52,689 nt of DNA from Candidatus Poribacteria bacterium (GTDB lineage: Bacteria; Poribacteria; WGA-4E; PCPOR2b). The first letter of the stretch is position 1. Every line of letters starts with the position of its first letter. Of this stretch, positions 8,801 to 16,927 are shown one piece after another. The position numbers and the translations under genes were made by a program. A model generated the notes under the pieces. It ran no database searches. It had not been told where the DNA came from and saw only the letters and a list, made by a program, of their open reading frames with translations. Location of the stretch: assembly GCA_021295755.1 (NCBI GenBank), contig JAGWBT010000005.1, forward strand, positions 1 through 52,689, in the 5' to 3' direction.

Positions 8801-9652
8801 TCAAAACCTTAATTCTGCCGAGATAAAATCCGAAGCGAAATCAGGCTCATAGATGCGTGCATAATCAACCCGTATCCACCGCCAATCGAATCCCAATCCC
8901 AACGTCCACCACTGATCCGACCGGCCTCCCCGCACACGAACAAAGCGTTGTGCTGTCCACTCAATACCATAGTAAAGCCCTGTTTCGTTGAGGGGCCCTC
9001 GTGGCACCATAAGATCGACCGCAAACAGCAGATTTTTCCACTGATATGCGGTGCCAAGTGTCAGCCAGCGAATCCCACGCTCGCCCGGCAGGTGCCCCGC
9101 CAACAGTCCAAATCTGAGATCGGAACGTGGTTTGACAAGTAGAGCGAGATCGTAGGACGGGGAATGACCGAAAAATTGGTAATAATCGCTTGGGTGCTTA
9201 CGTTTGAACTTCAGACTCGCACCAACTGCGACATACGGATGGATCTGGTGTGCGATCGAATAGTAGTTGAAGTCCGGTGTCCCCGATTCAACGCCGAGTG
9301 CAATCTTGTTGCCCCAGAATAGACCGTATCCACGATAAGCGTATCCGATCCCTTTCGGATCAAATCCGTAATCGGATCGATCGTGGAACTTATTAACACC
9401 AAAAAGCTTAACGCCCTGCCACTGAATCAATCCAGCGGGATTCCAAAACCCTGCCGTAGCGTCATCAGCGACAGCAGTAAACGCGTTGCCCATCCCCAAA
9501 GCCCGTGCTCCAACGTAGAGTGGACGGGCCGCTTCAAACGGAAACACTGAGGCGAAGACAGGGGACACAGCAAGGAATAACCCAAGGAACGTAAAGCGTG
9601 AAACGTAAAACGTAAAACTTAGGACATAGTGTGTTGAACCCTTGAACTTCAT
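8801..9652 (-). CDS. PorV/PorQ-like outer-membrane beta-barrel protein
   Basis: A 283-residue exported protein. A signal peptide ends near SPVFA-S (residues 30-34), followed by the PorV/UPF0164 hallmark ARALGMGNAFTAVADD leading into FWNPAGL. The rest alternates strands rich in aromatic residues and ends in LRF, as barrel proteins do. Family members are outer-membrane beta-barrels, some of them shuttling or anchoring type IX secretion substrates; that role is not shown here. The start of the signal peptide (YVLSFTFYVSRFTF) is encoded by the 7-nt periodic repeat at 9588-9621, which is odd. The upstream GT9 gene ends 19 nt before ATG 9652, so the pair is likely co-transcribed. Confidence 0.78.
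   Translation of the reverse strand: MKFKGSTHYVLSFTFYVSRFTFLGLFLAVSPVFASVFPFEAARPLYVGARALGMGNAFTAVADDATAGFWNPAGLIQWQGVKLFGVNKFHDRSDYGFDPKGIGYAYRGYGLFWGNKIALGVESGTPDFNYYSIAHQIHPYVAVGASLKFKRKHPSDYYQFFGHSPSYDLALLVKPRSDLRFGLLAGHLPGERGIRWLTLGTAYQWKNLLFAVDLMVPRGPLNETGLYYGIEWTAQRFVRVRGGRSDQWWTLGLGFDWRWIRVDYARIYEPDFASDFISAELRF
9588..9621. repeat. 7-nt periodic repeat inside a signal-peptide coding region
   Basis: Units GCGTGAA, ACGTAAA, ACGTAAA in tandem, of the same kind as the intergenic tract at 5078-5107. Here the tract is read on the minus strand as codons for the FTFYVSR-type segment of the PorV-like signal peptide. Confidence 0.7.
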
Positions 9653-9671
9653 TGTTTCTGAATTCCTGTCT

Positions 9672-10664
9672 TTATTGCGCCTTTAGATCGAGACCGGATA
9701 ACGACAGATCTGCCGCCTCCAACACATCTTCGACGGTAATCTCCTCCATACTTTCGCGAGCAATTATCGTGTGTGGCTTCCAGTGTGGTCCCCACTGCCG
9801 CGGATTCGACGCGCCAAATAGCGCAATCGTTGGGGTTTTAACCGCTGTGCTCATGTGCATTGGACCTGTATCGTTGCTGATATAGAGGCGACATTTTTGG
9901 AGTATCGCTCCGAGCTGCATCGGGGTAATTCCTGTCAGGATAACTGGTGAACAGGACATCAGATCTGCAACGTCGTGAGGCAGGGAGCCTTCCGCATCGC
10001 CGGCGGTGATAAAAATCTGGGCATCGTATTTCTGATGCAGTTCGTCCCCCACGTGTGCAAACCCCGCTTTCGACCAACGACGGGACTCAGACCCCGACCC
10101 AGGGTTTAACCCGATTAGGGGTCGATCCAAGGAAACACCGGCACTAGCGAGAAGATTGTCCGCCCACCTCTGTGCCGCTGGGTTCACAAACATCTCCGGC
10201 TCCTCGCTATCCGGCTCAATCCCAGCCCCGCGTACAACGTCAAGGTATCTAGCGGTCTCGTGCTGGTTAATGTTATTGGGAACAGCAACATGGAGCAAAC
10301 GTCCTTTACCAGAGTTGGTTTCAAAGCCGATCCGAAATGGGATACGTGCAAGGAATGTGTGCATTACAAGGCGGAACGTCGGCTGAAGGATGACTACCAT
10401 CTGAAATGATCTCTTGGCTATCCCGTAAATTAGCTTGGGAATCGACACGTTGTAAGTAATCACTTCGTCCAGATTCGGGTTTTCGGAAACGAGGTCTTCG
10501 CGCCCCGGGGCGACCATGTAAGCGATGTATGCCTCCGGAAAACGTCGCCGCAACGCTCGTATCACAGGGGTGGTTAGGAGTGTCTCGCCGAGGGGCCCCA
10601 TGCGGAGGATTAGGATACGTCGGATCTGATCAAGATTGAATTGCTTGCTAGTTTGTTTATTCAT
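9672..10664 (-). CDS. Glycosyltransferase family 9 (heptosyltransferase-like)
   Basis: A 330-residue GT-B fold glycosyltransferase of family 9, the WaaC/WaaF/WaaQ group that adds heptoses to lipopolysaccharide core from ADP-heptose at the inner face of the membrane. Visible marks are ILILRMGPLGETLLTTPVIR at the N-terminus, GLNPGSGSESRRW in the middle and the donor-site segment SNDTGPMHMSTAVKTPTIAL near residues 255-275. Length fits the family. The ATG at 10664 has no clear ribosome site. Together with the PorV-like gene 19 nt downstream it supports a Gram-negative envelope. Whether the sugar is heptose is uncertain, since GT9 also covers other donors. Confidence 0.85.
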   Translation of the reverse strand: MNKQTSKQFNLDQIRRILILRMGPLGETLLTTPVIRALRRRFPEAYIAYMVAPGREDLVSENPNLDEVITYNVSIPKLIYGIAKRSFQMVVILQPTFRLVMHTFLARIPFRIGFETNSGKGRLLHVAVPNNINQHETARYLDVVRGAGIEPDSEEPEMFVNPAAQRWADNLLASAGVSLDRPLIGLNPGSGSESRRWSKAGFAHVGDELHQKYDAQIFITAGDAEGSLPHDVADLMSCSPVILTGITPMQLGAILQKCRLYISNDTGPMHMSTAVKTPTIALFGASNPRQWGPHWKPHTIIARESMEEITVEDVLEAADLSLSGLDLKAQ

Positions 10665-10741
10665 TTCAGGACTTACGTCCTTCCGGGATTTGCTAGGGTG
10701 TGTATGTGGGGTGTGTCCGTAATCTCCGATAAGTGCCTAAT

Positions 10742-10792
10742 CGTAGGGACGAAGTTTCCTCACCCAACGAGTTGGAAAACCCAACCCCTACG
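10742..10792. repeat. 51-bp palindromic repeat bounded by CGTAGGG/CCCTACG
   Basis: A 7-bp terminal inverted repeat (10742-10748 and 10786-10792) encloses an inner dyad CCAAC-GA-GTTGG (10764-10775). Shortened or variant members with the same CGTAGGGG border occur at 39026-39052 and 39215-39239. It lies in the 183-nt gap between the TolB-like and GT9 genes, where I see nothing else. Confidence 0.65.
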
Positions 10793-10847
10793 AGCTGCTA
10801 TTAGGTTCTATATTTTAAGAATTAAGTATAAAATTCAATAACCAATT

Positions 10848-11702
10848 TCATTGAAAACTTTGATTCGCCTTCAACTTGCCCCATTTAGTGAGTTTGTGAT
10901 GGCGCGGACTGACACTTGCTGGCTTTACCCCAATACAACACCAATCGGGAGAAAATCCATTGGCTTCATGGAGGCGGGTTAGCCGGAACACTTCCCGTGA
11001 ATCTACTGTGATACGATAGAGATCCAACTTTCCCTCCTCTCTCTCGGATTGAAACACAATATGTTTTCCATCCGGCGACCAAGCGGAGTTGCGGCGATCC
11101 CCTTCGTCCTGAGTCACCTGCCTTTTATATCCATCGGCTAAACGCAGTGTGTGAAAGTGGCCATCCCATGAAGAATACAGGATATGCGTCCCATCCGGAG
11201 ACCACGAGGGGACGCGTTCATGAATTTCCGGTGATTGGGTCAAATTGGTCAGATTCTCTCCCGAAACATCTATCACGAAAATGTCATCACGTCCGGGACG
11301 GTTGGAAAAGAAAGCGGTGCGGCTCCCATCCGGAGACCAAACTGGAAGGCCATCCTCTGTCTCCTGTAAATGTTGGGTACTTATCAGTAAACGCTGCCCG
11401 CTGCCATCGGCATTGATTATGAATGTTTCCGTGAATGGGTTTTTGCCCTGTGCTTTATCGCCGCGGTGGAAAACCGTAAACACAACCTGTCTCTCGTCCG
11501 GAGACCAACTCGGCTGAACCCCTTCAATACCTAGAGCGTGCTGATTGGTGCCGTCGGCGTTCATCGTCCATAACGCTCCCTTATGGCTGAAGATAATTTT
11601 ACCGTCCGCCCCAGCAGCGGAGACTAGGGTTTCCGCTATCAACAGTAAGAAGATAGAAAAAACAAAATAGAATACCCCTTTGCCATGGACTATCTTAAAC
11701 AT
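10848..11702 (-). CDS. TolB-like WD40/PD40 beta-propeller protein, exported
   Basis: A 284-residue protein. An N-terminal hydrophobic segment (VFYFVFSIFLLLIAETLVSA) is a probable signal peptide. It is followed by PD40-type propeller repeats in which WSPDG or WSPDE recurs: PSWSPDE, PVWSPDG, PSWSPDG, SAWSPDG and a degenerate last one (FSPDWCC). TolB itself is a periplasmic partner of Pal in outer-membrane integrity, but PD40 repeats alone do not prove a Tol role, and no tolA/Q/R genes are here. AGGAGG is 8 nt before ATG 11702. It follows the BamA/TamA-like gene by 16 nt, which suggests a periplasmic or outer-membrane function. Confidence 0.8.
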   Translation of the reverse strand: MFKIVHGKGVFYFVFSIFLLLIAETLVSAAGADGKIIFSHKGALWTMNADGTNQHALGIEGVQPSWSPDERQVVFTVFHRGDKAQGKNPFTETFIINADGSGQRLLISTQHLQETEDGLPVWSPDGSRTAFFSNRPGRDDIFVIDVSGENLTNLTQSPEIHERVPSWSPDGTHILYSSWDGHFHTLRLADGYKRQVTQDEGDRRNSAWSPDGKHIVFQSEREEGKLDLYRITVDSREVFRLTRLHEANGFSPDWCCIGVKPASVSPRHHKLTKWGKLKANQSFQ

Positions 11703-11718
11703 GGTGATTCCCTCCTAT

Positions 11719-13533
11719 TTAGAAGGACGTTCCAAGATTGACATGGATTTTCCCCTCCAAAGCGGAGCGTCCTTCGGCAAGTCCGTAATCCATTCGTAGC
11801 AGCCCGCCCTTTGACTCAAGCCGCATACCGAATCCGTACCCTACGCGGAGCGGGTCGAAGACGGTAGGTTGATCTACTTGGGTGACTGTCCCCAGATCGG
11901 TAAATACAAAGAACTGTGATGTGCGTCCAACCAACAGACGGTATTCGATGTTCGCATAGACGCGGCGGGGTCCGAAAAACCAGTCTTCGTCGTAACCGCG
12001 AAGTGTGTTGGCACCACCGAGATAAAAGAGCTCCGTTGGCGGGATGTTATCTCCCCACGCCGCCGCACCGTGTAAACCCAAGGCAATCACCTGCCGATGC
12101 CATGTCGGGAAGTATCCCCGCAGATCTATCCACAGTTTTCGCAGCTTGAAATCCCCTGTTGAAAACTCAAACGCTATACCGTCGAGCCGTCCGCGGGTTG
12201 GATTCAGAAAGTAATCCCTGCTATCGCGAGTCAGTCCCAAAGTCACACCGTATTTCACACCACTTTGTGATGTTGGATCTGCCATATCTGTGATCGGCAA
12301 ATCGACGGGAGGGAAGGTGGCAGGGAGAAAGAGGTCGTTCGTGGGCAAACCGATCTGTTTATAGGAAAATCCTAGCGAACTTTCAAATAATCTTCGGAAA
12401 CGGGCACTAACGGTCACAGCTGCGGCATTTTCATTTGACTCAGCATCGGTAAACTGGTTTCGCTGCTTTACCTGTGAGTATTCAACGCCGATTTTGATCG
12501 GCTTTCCAAACGCCCACGGTTCAACATAACCTATCCTTAACGTCCGAAGTAACCCAGATTTCCACAGAAAATTTACACCCCGCCCTGTGCCCAAAAGATT
12601 GGTTTCCGTCGCTTCAATCACGCCTGTCAGTTGTGGTGCACCTTCAAACTCTGTTGTTGGCGGGGCATAGCCGATGACACCGCTGAACCTGCCAGTTCGT
12701 GCCTCTGTCACCTTCGCATTAAAGATGATCTCCGCTGGCGTCTTACCCTCCTCAAGCAGGGAGGGACTGACCTCGTAAAAATAGCCGAGGTTCACCAAAC
12801 GGTGGAAACTCTGATCGACTTTGCGCTGATCAAAAACGTCGCCTGCTTGCACAGGTAACTCGCGGAGGACTACTTCAGGCTTTGTTTTCTGTAGACCGGT
12901 CAGTTTCACCGCTCCGATCCGAACCTGATCGCCTTCACGAATTTGCAAACGCAGGTCAATCGTCCCTTGTTCCTCTGACAGATTGAAGTCGTTTGGCTCG
13001 ATTTCCGTCTTGGGATAGCCGCGCTCGCTGTACAAGGTTAGAATCTTGTCGATCCCCCCCTCAAAGGCATCTTGACTGAAAGGTGCTCCTTTCCGCAAAC
13101 CGAGCGTACGACGGAGGTCATTAGTCGAAAGTAGGTGGTTCCCTTCAACTGTGATCTCGCCTATGCGAGCCCGTGTTCCTTCGTGGATGTGGAGGTGGAT
13201 CTGCACCTGATCGGGAGGGATGGTCGTAACTTTGGGTTCAATTGAGGCGAATACAAACCCGTCTTCACGGTATTTTTCCAGCATCCGATTGAAACCTTCA
13301 AGCATTTCCGCTTGAAGGTAGGGTTGTCCTGCATCAATACCGATTAGCTTGGATAGCTGCTTCCAATCAAGGCGATCAATCCCGTCAAAGGTGATCTGAC
13401 GAATCAGGTAGGGATTTTCAGCGTTGTCAGAGGGTGTGGGAGCGAGCTGCTCTGAATCGCCAATTGCGAACGGGGAAAGGAGTAGGTAGAATAAAATGTG
13501 AAACGTGAAGAAAAATCGGTGAAATGGATTCAC
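11719..13533 (-). CDS. BamA/TamA-like outer-membrane assembly protein (POTRA repeats plus Omp85 barrel)
   Basis: A 604-residue Omp85-superfamily protein. A signal peptide (FHILFYLLLSPFAIG) is followed by about three POTRA domains (roughly 35-110, 110-190, 190-270; ARIGEITVEGN and VRIGAVKLTG mark two of them) and a 16-strand-type barrel ending in Phe. The Omp85 signature GGANTLRGY occurs near residue 540. It inserts or translocates outer-membrane proteins. With three POTRAs rather than five it is closer to TamA or a specialised paralogue than to the main BamA. Start is GTG 13533, with GGAGG 9 nt upstream; that ribosome site lies beside the palindrome at 13554-13574. The TolB-like gene follows. 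Confidence 0.87.
   Translation of the reverse strand: MNPFHRFFFTFHILFYLLLSPFAIGDSEQLAPTPSDNAENPYLIRQITFDGIDRLDWKQLSKLIGIDAGQPYLQAEMLEGFNRMLEKYREDGFVFASIEPKVTTIPPDQVQIHLHIHEGTRARIGEITVEGNHLLSTNDLRRTLGLRKGAPFSQDAFEGGIDKILTLYSERGYPKTEIEPNDFNLSEEQGTIDLRLQIREGDQVRIGAVKLTGLQKTKPEVVLRELPVQAGDVFDQRKVDQSFHRLVNLGYFYEVSPSLLEEGKTPAEIIFNAKVTEARTGRFSGVIGYAPPTTEFEGAPQLTGVIEATETNLLGTGRGVNFLWKSGLLRTLRIGYVEPWAFGKPIKIGVEYSQVKQRNQFTDAESNENAAAVTVSARFRRLFESSLGFSYKQIGLPTNDLFLPATFPPVDLPITDMADPTSQSGVKYGVTLGLTRDSRDYFLNPTRGRLDGIAFEFSTGDFKLRKLWIDLRGYFPTWHRQVIALGLHGAAAWGDNIPPTELFYLGGANTLRGYDEDWFFGPRRVYANIEYRLLVGRTSQFFVFTDLGTVTQVDQPTVFDPLRVGYGFGMRLESKGGLLRMDYGLAEGRSALEGKIHVNLGTSF
13493..13512. repeat. 7-nt periodic repeat at the signal-peptide coding end
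   Basis: AAAATGTGAAACGTGAAGAA, a short member of the ACGTGAA family, read on the minus strand as part of FFFTFHILF in the signal peptide of the BamA/TamA-like protein. Confidence 0.5.
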
Positions 13534-13553
13534 AACGACCTACCTCCCGCGTG

Positions 13554-13574
13554 GGCGGGGCAAGATGCCCCGCC
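13554..13574. repeat. GC-rich hairpin GGCGGGGCA-AGA-TGCCCCGCC
   Basis: A perfect 9-bp stem with a 3-nt loop in the 86-nt gap between the DUF35 gene and the BamA/TamA-like gene. There is no T-run after it on either strand, so it is more like a mobile palindromic phrase or RNA-stabilising hairpin than a terminator. Confidence 0.7.
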
Positions 13575-13619
13575 TACCCACAAAACAGGCAGCATAGCGG
13601 GGGCAAGATTCCCTGTCTA

Positions 13620-14048
13620 TCAGCAACTTTCATCAATCGGTGTGAATCCCAAGACGGTTTTGCGGTTCTCATCTGCCCCTCGATGCCAAAAGGTGGCTTT
13701 CACCGGCATCCCTATCTTTATCGTTTCAGGGTTAAGTGTGTCAACGCCTGCAATCTGTGCGACCACCCGCGGCCCCTCCACTAACTCGACCGCCCCTGAG
13801 CAGTATGGGTTGTTCCTATCATACCCCTCCGCGATCATCGCAGGGGGACCAATCGAGATACAGGTAAACGCGACCAGTCGCCCCTCTCCCTCTGTTTCCG
13901 CCCATTCCATCTCTGAGCCGTGGCATTTCGTACAGATGGCGCGTGGAGGAACGAAAAGCGCACCACACCCGGCGCACCGAGCCCCCATCAGTTTTTCTTC
14001 GTCCAAAAACCGCTCAAACTGGTAATCGCTTATCGGTCTGTCCGCCAC
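13620..14048 (-). CDS. DUF35 / OB-fold acyl-CoA-associated protein with zinc ribbon
   Basis: A 142-residue partner protein of the DUF35 family. The rubredoxin-like zinc ribbon is CAGC then CTKC with 10 residues between the pairs (about residues 24-41), followed by an OB fold (RLVAFTCISIGPPAMI and on). DUF35 proteins bind thiolases or HMG-CoA synthases and support acyl-CoA channelling. The start is GTG 14048: GAGGAG stands 6 nt upstream and the thiolase stop is 2 nt before. Longer in-frame starts up to 14177 would overlap the thiolase by more than 100 nt and read out of frame through it, so I rejected them. Confidence 0.87.
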   Translation of the reverse strand: MADRPISDYQFERFLDEEKLMGARCAGCGALFVPPRAICTKCHGSEMEWAETEGEGRLVAFTCISIGPPAMIAEGYDRNNPYCSGAVELVEGPRVVAQIAGVDTLNPETIKIGMPVKATFWHRGADENRKTVLGFTPIDESC

Positions 14049-14050
14049 GG

Positions 14051-15316
14051 TTATCTCCTCTCCAGAATGGTAAATGTACAGGTGCCGCCGGTTCCGCCCA
14101 AATTGTGAGCGGCACCGATACGCAGGTCTTCGATCGGCACGCCTCTGTCTTCTGCTTTGTACCTCAACTGCTCCCATACCTCTATTAACTGCGCCGCACC
14201 TGTTGCCCCGACCGGATGCCCCTTACATTTGAGTCCTCCGGATGTATTAATCGGCTTCTCGCCATCTAACTTTGTTAAACCGTCTGCCACCGCTTTGTAC
14301 CCTTCACCCGGCTTAAAAAATCCGAGGTCTTCAATATGCAAGAGTTCTGCAATCGAAAAGCAGTCGTGCACCTCTGCAAACTGAATATCCGCCGGCACCA
14401 ACCCGGACATTTCGTAAGCCTCGTTGGCGGCGTGTCGTGTCGCTTCAAAATATGTTAGATCATCGGCGGCATTAAGCCCCCGTCCACTTGCCTGACCAAC
14501 CCCAGCGACATATAACGGGTCATCAGTAAAGTGCTTGGCAAGTTCTTCACCGACCAACAGGATGCACGCAGCGCCGTCGCTGATCGGGCAGCAATCGAAA
14601 AGGTGCATGGGCCAAGCAATCGCGGGATTGGCGATCGGGTCGCGCAGGAAGTCCTTCTCATCGCTCCAGTCTGGCACCGCACCCCCTTTCTCTTTCGCCC
14701 GTTTGACTTTTGACGCCATGAGATCACGGATTGTGGCTTTATACTGTGCTTTTGGATTCAACGGCGCGTTATCGTGACTCTTGATAGTAATGTCCATCAG
14801 GTTTTCGCGGGAGGCACCATATCTCTCAAAATATGCGGTCGCGATCGCTCCGAAAACCCCCGGAAACGTAAAGCCCGCCTTCCGCTCGTACGGGATTGCC
14901 GCCAGCGCTAACCCCTCGGCGACTGTCTCGGTGCTCCCTTTCGACATATCCTCAACGCCACCGACCAAGACCACATCATAGAAACCGGAGGCGATGGCGA
15001 AAACACCCTCCCGAAAAGCGAGTGCACTTGAAGCACAGGCACCCTCAATCCGTGTCGCCGGTTTAGGAACAAGCCCAAGGGAATCCGAGAGGATTGCGCC
15101 CCAATGGGACTGATGGGCAAAAAAGTCGTTTGTGAAATTGCCGATGTACAACGCATCAATGTCAGCCGGATCGAGTCCTTTATCCACAGAGCCGCTCATT
15201 TCCACAAAGGCTTCGGCAAATAGATCTTTCGAGTCCCGATCCTTGAACATATTGAACGCCGACATTCCCGCGCCGACCATTGCAACGCCGCGTGCCAATT
15301 TTCGTTTTGTATTCAT
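14051..15316 (-). CDS. Thiolase (acetyl-CoA acetyltransferase / SCP-x type)
   Basis: A 421-residue thiolase. The acyl-accepting cysteine is Cys94 in EGACASS; the C-terminal motifs are VHDCFSIAELL and LKCKGHPVGATG, carrying the catalytic His and second Cys region. It condenses or cleaves acyl-CoAs with CoA. The sequence is of the SCP-x/archaeal-like type that works with a separate DUF35 protein, and the DUF35 gene follows by 2 nt. AAGGAG is 6 nt before ATG 15316. An acyl-CoA synthetase is encoded just upstream. The chain length of the substrate is not determinable. Confidence 0.9.
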   Translation of the reverse strand: MNTKRKLARGVAMVGAGMSAFNMFKDRDSKDLFAEAFVEMSGSVDKGLDPADIDALYIGNFTNDFFAHQSHWGAILSDSLGLVPKPATRIEGACASSALAFREGVFAIASGFYDVVLVGGVEDMSKGSTETVAEGLALAAIPYERKAGFTFPGVFGAIATAYFERYGASRENLMDITIKSHDNAPLNPKAQYKATIRDLMASKVKRAKEKGGAVPDWSDEKDFLRDPIANPAIAWPMHLFDCCPISDGAACILLVGEELAKHFTDDPLYVAGVGQASGRGLNAADDLTYFEATRHAANEAYEMSGLVPADIQFAEVHDCFSIAELLHIEDLGFFKPGEGYKAVADGLTKLDGEKPINTSGGLKCKGHPVGATGAAQLIEVWEQLRYKAEDRGVPIEDLRIGAAHNLGGTGGTCTFTILERR

Positions 15317-15337
15317 CTCAATCTCCTTTGTACGTTA

Positions 15338-16903
15338 TTATATTACTTGACTCGCTTTTCCTCTCCAATATTTTTCTCTCAACTCCCGCTTGAGGATTTT
15401 TCCGTAGTTATTCTTAGGCAGGTCCTCCACAAAATCAATTGATTTGGGTCGTTTGTAGCGGGCGATATGATCTGTGCAGAAGTTGATTAGCTCCATCTCT
15501 GTGACCTCTTTCTCAGCCGCAAGGGAGACGACCGCTTTTATCGACTCACCCCACGTTGGATCCGGAACACCGATAACGGCGACTTCTCGGACCGCTGGAT
15601 GCTGGACGATGACCTCCTCAATTTCCCGCGGATAGACGTTTTCGCCGCCGCTGATAATGAGGTCCTTTGACCGATCCATCAGAAAGAGGTAGCCAGATTC
15701 ATCGATATATCCTACGTCTCCGGTATGCAGCCATCCATTCCGCAGCGTCTCAGCGGTGGCTTCAGGATCTCGCCAGTACCCTTTCATCACCAGATCCGAG
15801 CGCGTAACGATTTCCCCCATCTCACCGGGTGAGAGTTCATTATCGTCGGGATCGACAATCTTCACTTCTACATCGGTACGCGGGATACCCGCTGATGCGA
15901 GTCGCTTCATCTGATCCGGATCCCCATCAAGGACGTGGTCATTGTGAGAAAGATAGGTGATGGTCATAGGAGATTCCGCCTGCCCATAAAGTTGGACGAG
16001 GCAGGGGCCTAGTTTTTCCATCGCCTGCATCAGATCCTCGACCAACATGGGCGCGCCGCCGTAGTTTAACGCCTTCAAGGAACTGTGATCGTATTTGTCT
16101 ACCGCCGGGCTATCTGTCAATAGTTTGATCATGGTCGGCGCAGCGAACATATTTGTCACACGGTACGCCTCGATCGTTTTCAGCGTCTGCTCCGGATCAA
16201 AGGACTTTGCCTCCAGAATGATGTTAGCCGCCGCCTTGCCGACGTTAGGCAGGGCGTAGCATCCACTTCCGTGCGATAAGGGAGCAGCGTGGAGTGCAAC
16301 GTCGTTGGGACCAAATCCCGGGCACATGTCAGCATAGAAATTCATCGTCATGCCGAGTAGATTACGGTGCGTCAGCATCGCGCCTTTGGGTTGACCCGTC
16401 GTACCGGAGGTATAAAAGAGCCACGCCACATCATCGGGCGCAACCTCCGCATCCTCAAAACGATCTGATTCGGCGGATAGCACGCTCTCGTAATTCAAAA
16501 ACGGTTCCTGTGCTTCGGACACGCTGATAATACAACTGACTTGTGGAATGGCGCCACGGATGTCGCTGATTGCCTCGTTGAATTCAGGCGAGATGATCGC
16601 TACTTTGGCTTCGGAATGGTTGATGATAAAGGCAAACTCTCTGGGGTGTAGCCGGAAATTAATAGGTATAGTACCGCAACCCGCCTTGAAGCAAGCAAAC
16701 ATCGACTCCAACATTTCAGGACAGTTATACATCAACACCGCCACGTTATCCCCCTGCTGGACACCGAGGCGATTCAATCCGTTTGCCAGACGGTTGGCTC
16801 GCGCGTTAAATTCGGCATATGTAGATGCCTTGGAGCCATATGCAATTGCGAGGTTTTCAGGAAAACTTCGAGCAGATTTTGTCAGTAGGCTACCGATATT
16901 CAT
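15338..16903 (-). CDS. AMP-dependent acyl-CoA synthetase/ligase
   Basis: A 521-residue member of the ANL superfamily that activates a carboxylic acid with ATP to acyl-AMP and then acyl-CoA. Motifs: the P-loop YTSGTTGQPKG (164-174), the LHTGDVGYIDESG hinge region and GGENVYPREIE, and the C-terminal lysine in NNYGKILKREL. Length and motifs fit a medium- or long-chain fatty acyl-CoA synthetase. I chose ATG 16903; an in-frame TTG at 16927 directly abuts the stop of the upstream gene. It supplies acyl-CoA for the thiolase encoded 21 nt downstream. Confidence 0.88.
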   Translation of the reverse strand: MNIGSLLTKSARSFPENLAIAYGSKASTYAEFNARANRLANGLNRLGVQQGDNVAVLMYNCPEMLESMFACFKAGCGTIPINFRLHPREFAFIINHSEAKVAIISPEFNEAISDIRGAIPQVSCIISVSEAQEPFLNYESVLSAESDRFEDAEVAPDDVAWLFYTSGTTGQPKGAMLTHRNLLGMTMNFYADMCPGFGPNDVALHAAPLSHGSGCYALPNVGKAAANIILEAKSFDPEQTLKTIEAYRVTNMFAAPTMIKLLTDSPAVDKYDHSSLKALNYGGAPMLVEDLMQAMEKLGPCLVQLYGQAESPMTITYLSHNDHVLDGDPDQMKRLASAGIPRTDVEVKIVDPDDNELSPGEMGEIVTRSDLVMKGYWRDPEATAETLRNGWLHTGDVGYIDESGYLFLMDRSKDLIISGGENVYPREIEEVIVQHPAVREVAVIGVPDPTWGESIKAVVSLAAEKEVTEMELINFCTDHIARYKRPKSIDFVEDLPKNNYGKILKRELREKYWRGKASQVI

Positions 16904-16927
16904 GACTGCCCCCGTCACTTTTTGCAA

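Noticed and set aside
13554-13574. Rho-independent terminator between the DUF35 and BamA/TamA-like genes
   Set aside because: No T-run on either side of the strong stem; it is more like the other palindromic phrases.
14049-14177. Longer N-terminus for the DUF35 protein
   Set aside because: The extension overlaps the thiolase coding region in another frame, is Arg-rich, and the GTG at 14048 has a good ribosome site.
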